64,000 bases of DNA from assembly GCA_031002005.1 (NCBI GenBank), contig JARYHS010009186.1, forward strand, positions 257,949,199 to 258,013,198, read 5' to 3'. A program made the position numbers and the translations under genes. The notes beneath the pieces were generated by a model, which was given only the letters and a program-made list of their open reading frames with translations, ran no database searches and was not told the origin of the DNA. Below are positions 63,607 to 64,000 of this stretch, piece after piece. The stretch comes from Vandiemenella viatica. Taxonomy: Eukaryota > Arthropoda > Insecta > Orthoptera > Morabidae. The number at the start of each line of letters is the position of its first letter. Positions within the stretch are counted from its first letter, which is position 1.

Positions 63607-63996
63607 CAGTGGCGTAGCTAGGTCAACAAGGGCCCCGGTGCAAAAAATTAATTTTGGGCCCTCAGGCCAGACGGGCGACCTTTTTTTTGCTTTGTGTGCT
63701 GGTAGAGGCCCCCTGAACTGAGGATGGGGGCCCTTGAATTGTTCTTTAGGGGCCCCTGAGCAGTGGTTGGGGCACCCCCTGAGCAGCGAGGGCCCTTAGT
63801 GAAAGGCTCCTGTGTTCTCAGGGGCCCCTTAGACGACGGTAGAGCTAAAAAAAAAAAAAAGGTTGCCAGTTTGCCATGAAGGCTCGTGGGCCCTCTAAAC
63901 TGCGCTTGAGGGCCCCTAGAGGTGCGCTTAGGGGCCCCCTGAGCGTGAGGGCCCCGGTGCACTGCACCTCCTAGCCCCATAGTAGCTACGCCCCTA
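63607..63996. mobile_element. hAT-like MITE at the window edge
   Basis: The left end CAGTGGCGTAGCTAGG and right end (reverse-complemented) TAGGGGCGTAGCTACTATGG are inverted. The left flank GTTCTTAT (63599-63606) matches the four bases GTTC left after the element, so an 8-bp duplication is cut by the window end. The interior is made of repeated GGGCCCC / AGGGCCCCTGAG blocks. Confidence 0.8.
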
Positions 63997-64000
63997 GTTC

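Overview
This window is eukaryotic, gene-poor and very repeat-rich. It comes most likely from an insect with a large genome. The order is not provable from the sequence; a cockroach, termite or other polyneopteran would fit, as an inference only. The evidence is split genes with consensus splice sites, several non-LTR retrotransposon families, Tc1/mariner, pogo, PIF/Harbinger and hAT elements, Penelope-like elements and tRNA-derived SINEs. A run of 1,000 Ns (39621-40620) marks an assembly gap.

Two host genes can be reconstructed exon by exon, both on the minus strand. Gene 1 (about 36044 down to 4434) encodes a protein with at least two tandem trypsin-like domains. Nine exons were found, and all eight junctions between them keep one reading frame. 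In domain A the Asp102 position is Gly and Ser195 is Val. In domain B His57 is Arg and Ser195 is Glu. Both therefore look like non-catalytic serine protease homologue (SPH) domains, joined by a proline-rich linker. The exons repeat as a five-exon module with phase-0 ends, which suggests the protein grew by duplication of whole modules. The exon carrying the domain A His57 region and the gene start were not found and may lie in the gap. Gene 2 (54942 down to 42396, incomplete) is the orthologue of CCDC25, an NFACT-R-domain protein. Its exons 1-4 are visible. Exon 4 carries a one-base deletion that is either an assembly error or a real lesion.

Everything else is mobile DNA or sequence I could not assign. 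One LINE family (called LINE-A here) recurs at about 1, 7.6, 11, 27, 44, 49.7 and 55 kb. RTE-like LINEs lie at 3.0-4.3, 20.6-22.1 and 58.9-59.7 kb. A Penelope-like element at 23.7-24.9 kb forms a 290-bp-arm palindrome, and a second decayed one lies at 25.6-27.0 kb. Tc1 elements lie at 15.4 and 30.1-34.4 kb and mariners at 18.4 and 48.0 kb. Between 44.1 and 49.8 kb a mariner sits inside an I-clade-like LINE, which sits inside LINE-A. The right end holds two PIF/Harbinger-type elements and two hAT-like elements with readable target-site duplications.

The least explained signals are two short motifs. One, around AAATGCAGCCTGGACCA, occurs about fifteen times in both orientations, in tandem units, in a pre-miRNA-like hairpin (25402-25471) and inside a palindromic element. 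The other, GGGATACTTGAGACA, clusters at both ends of a decayed pogo-like transposon (51.93-54.36 kb).
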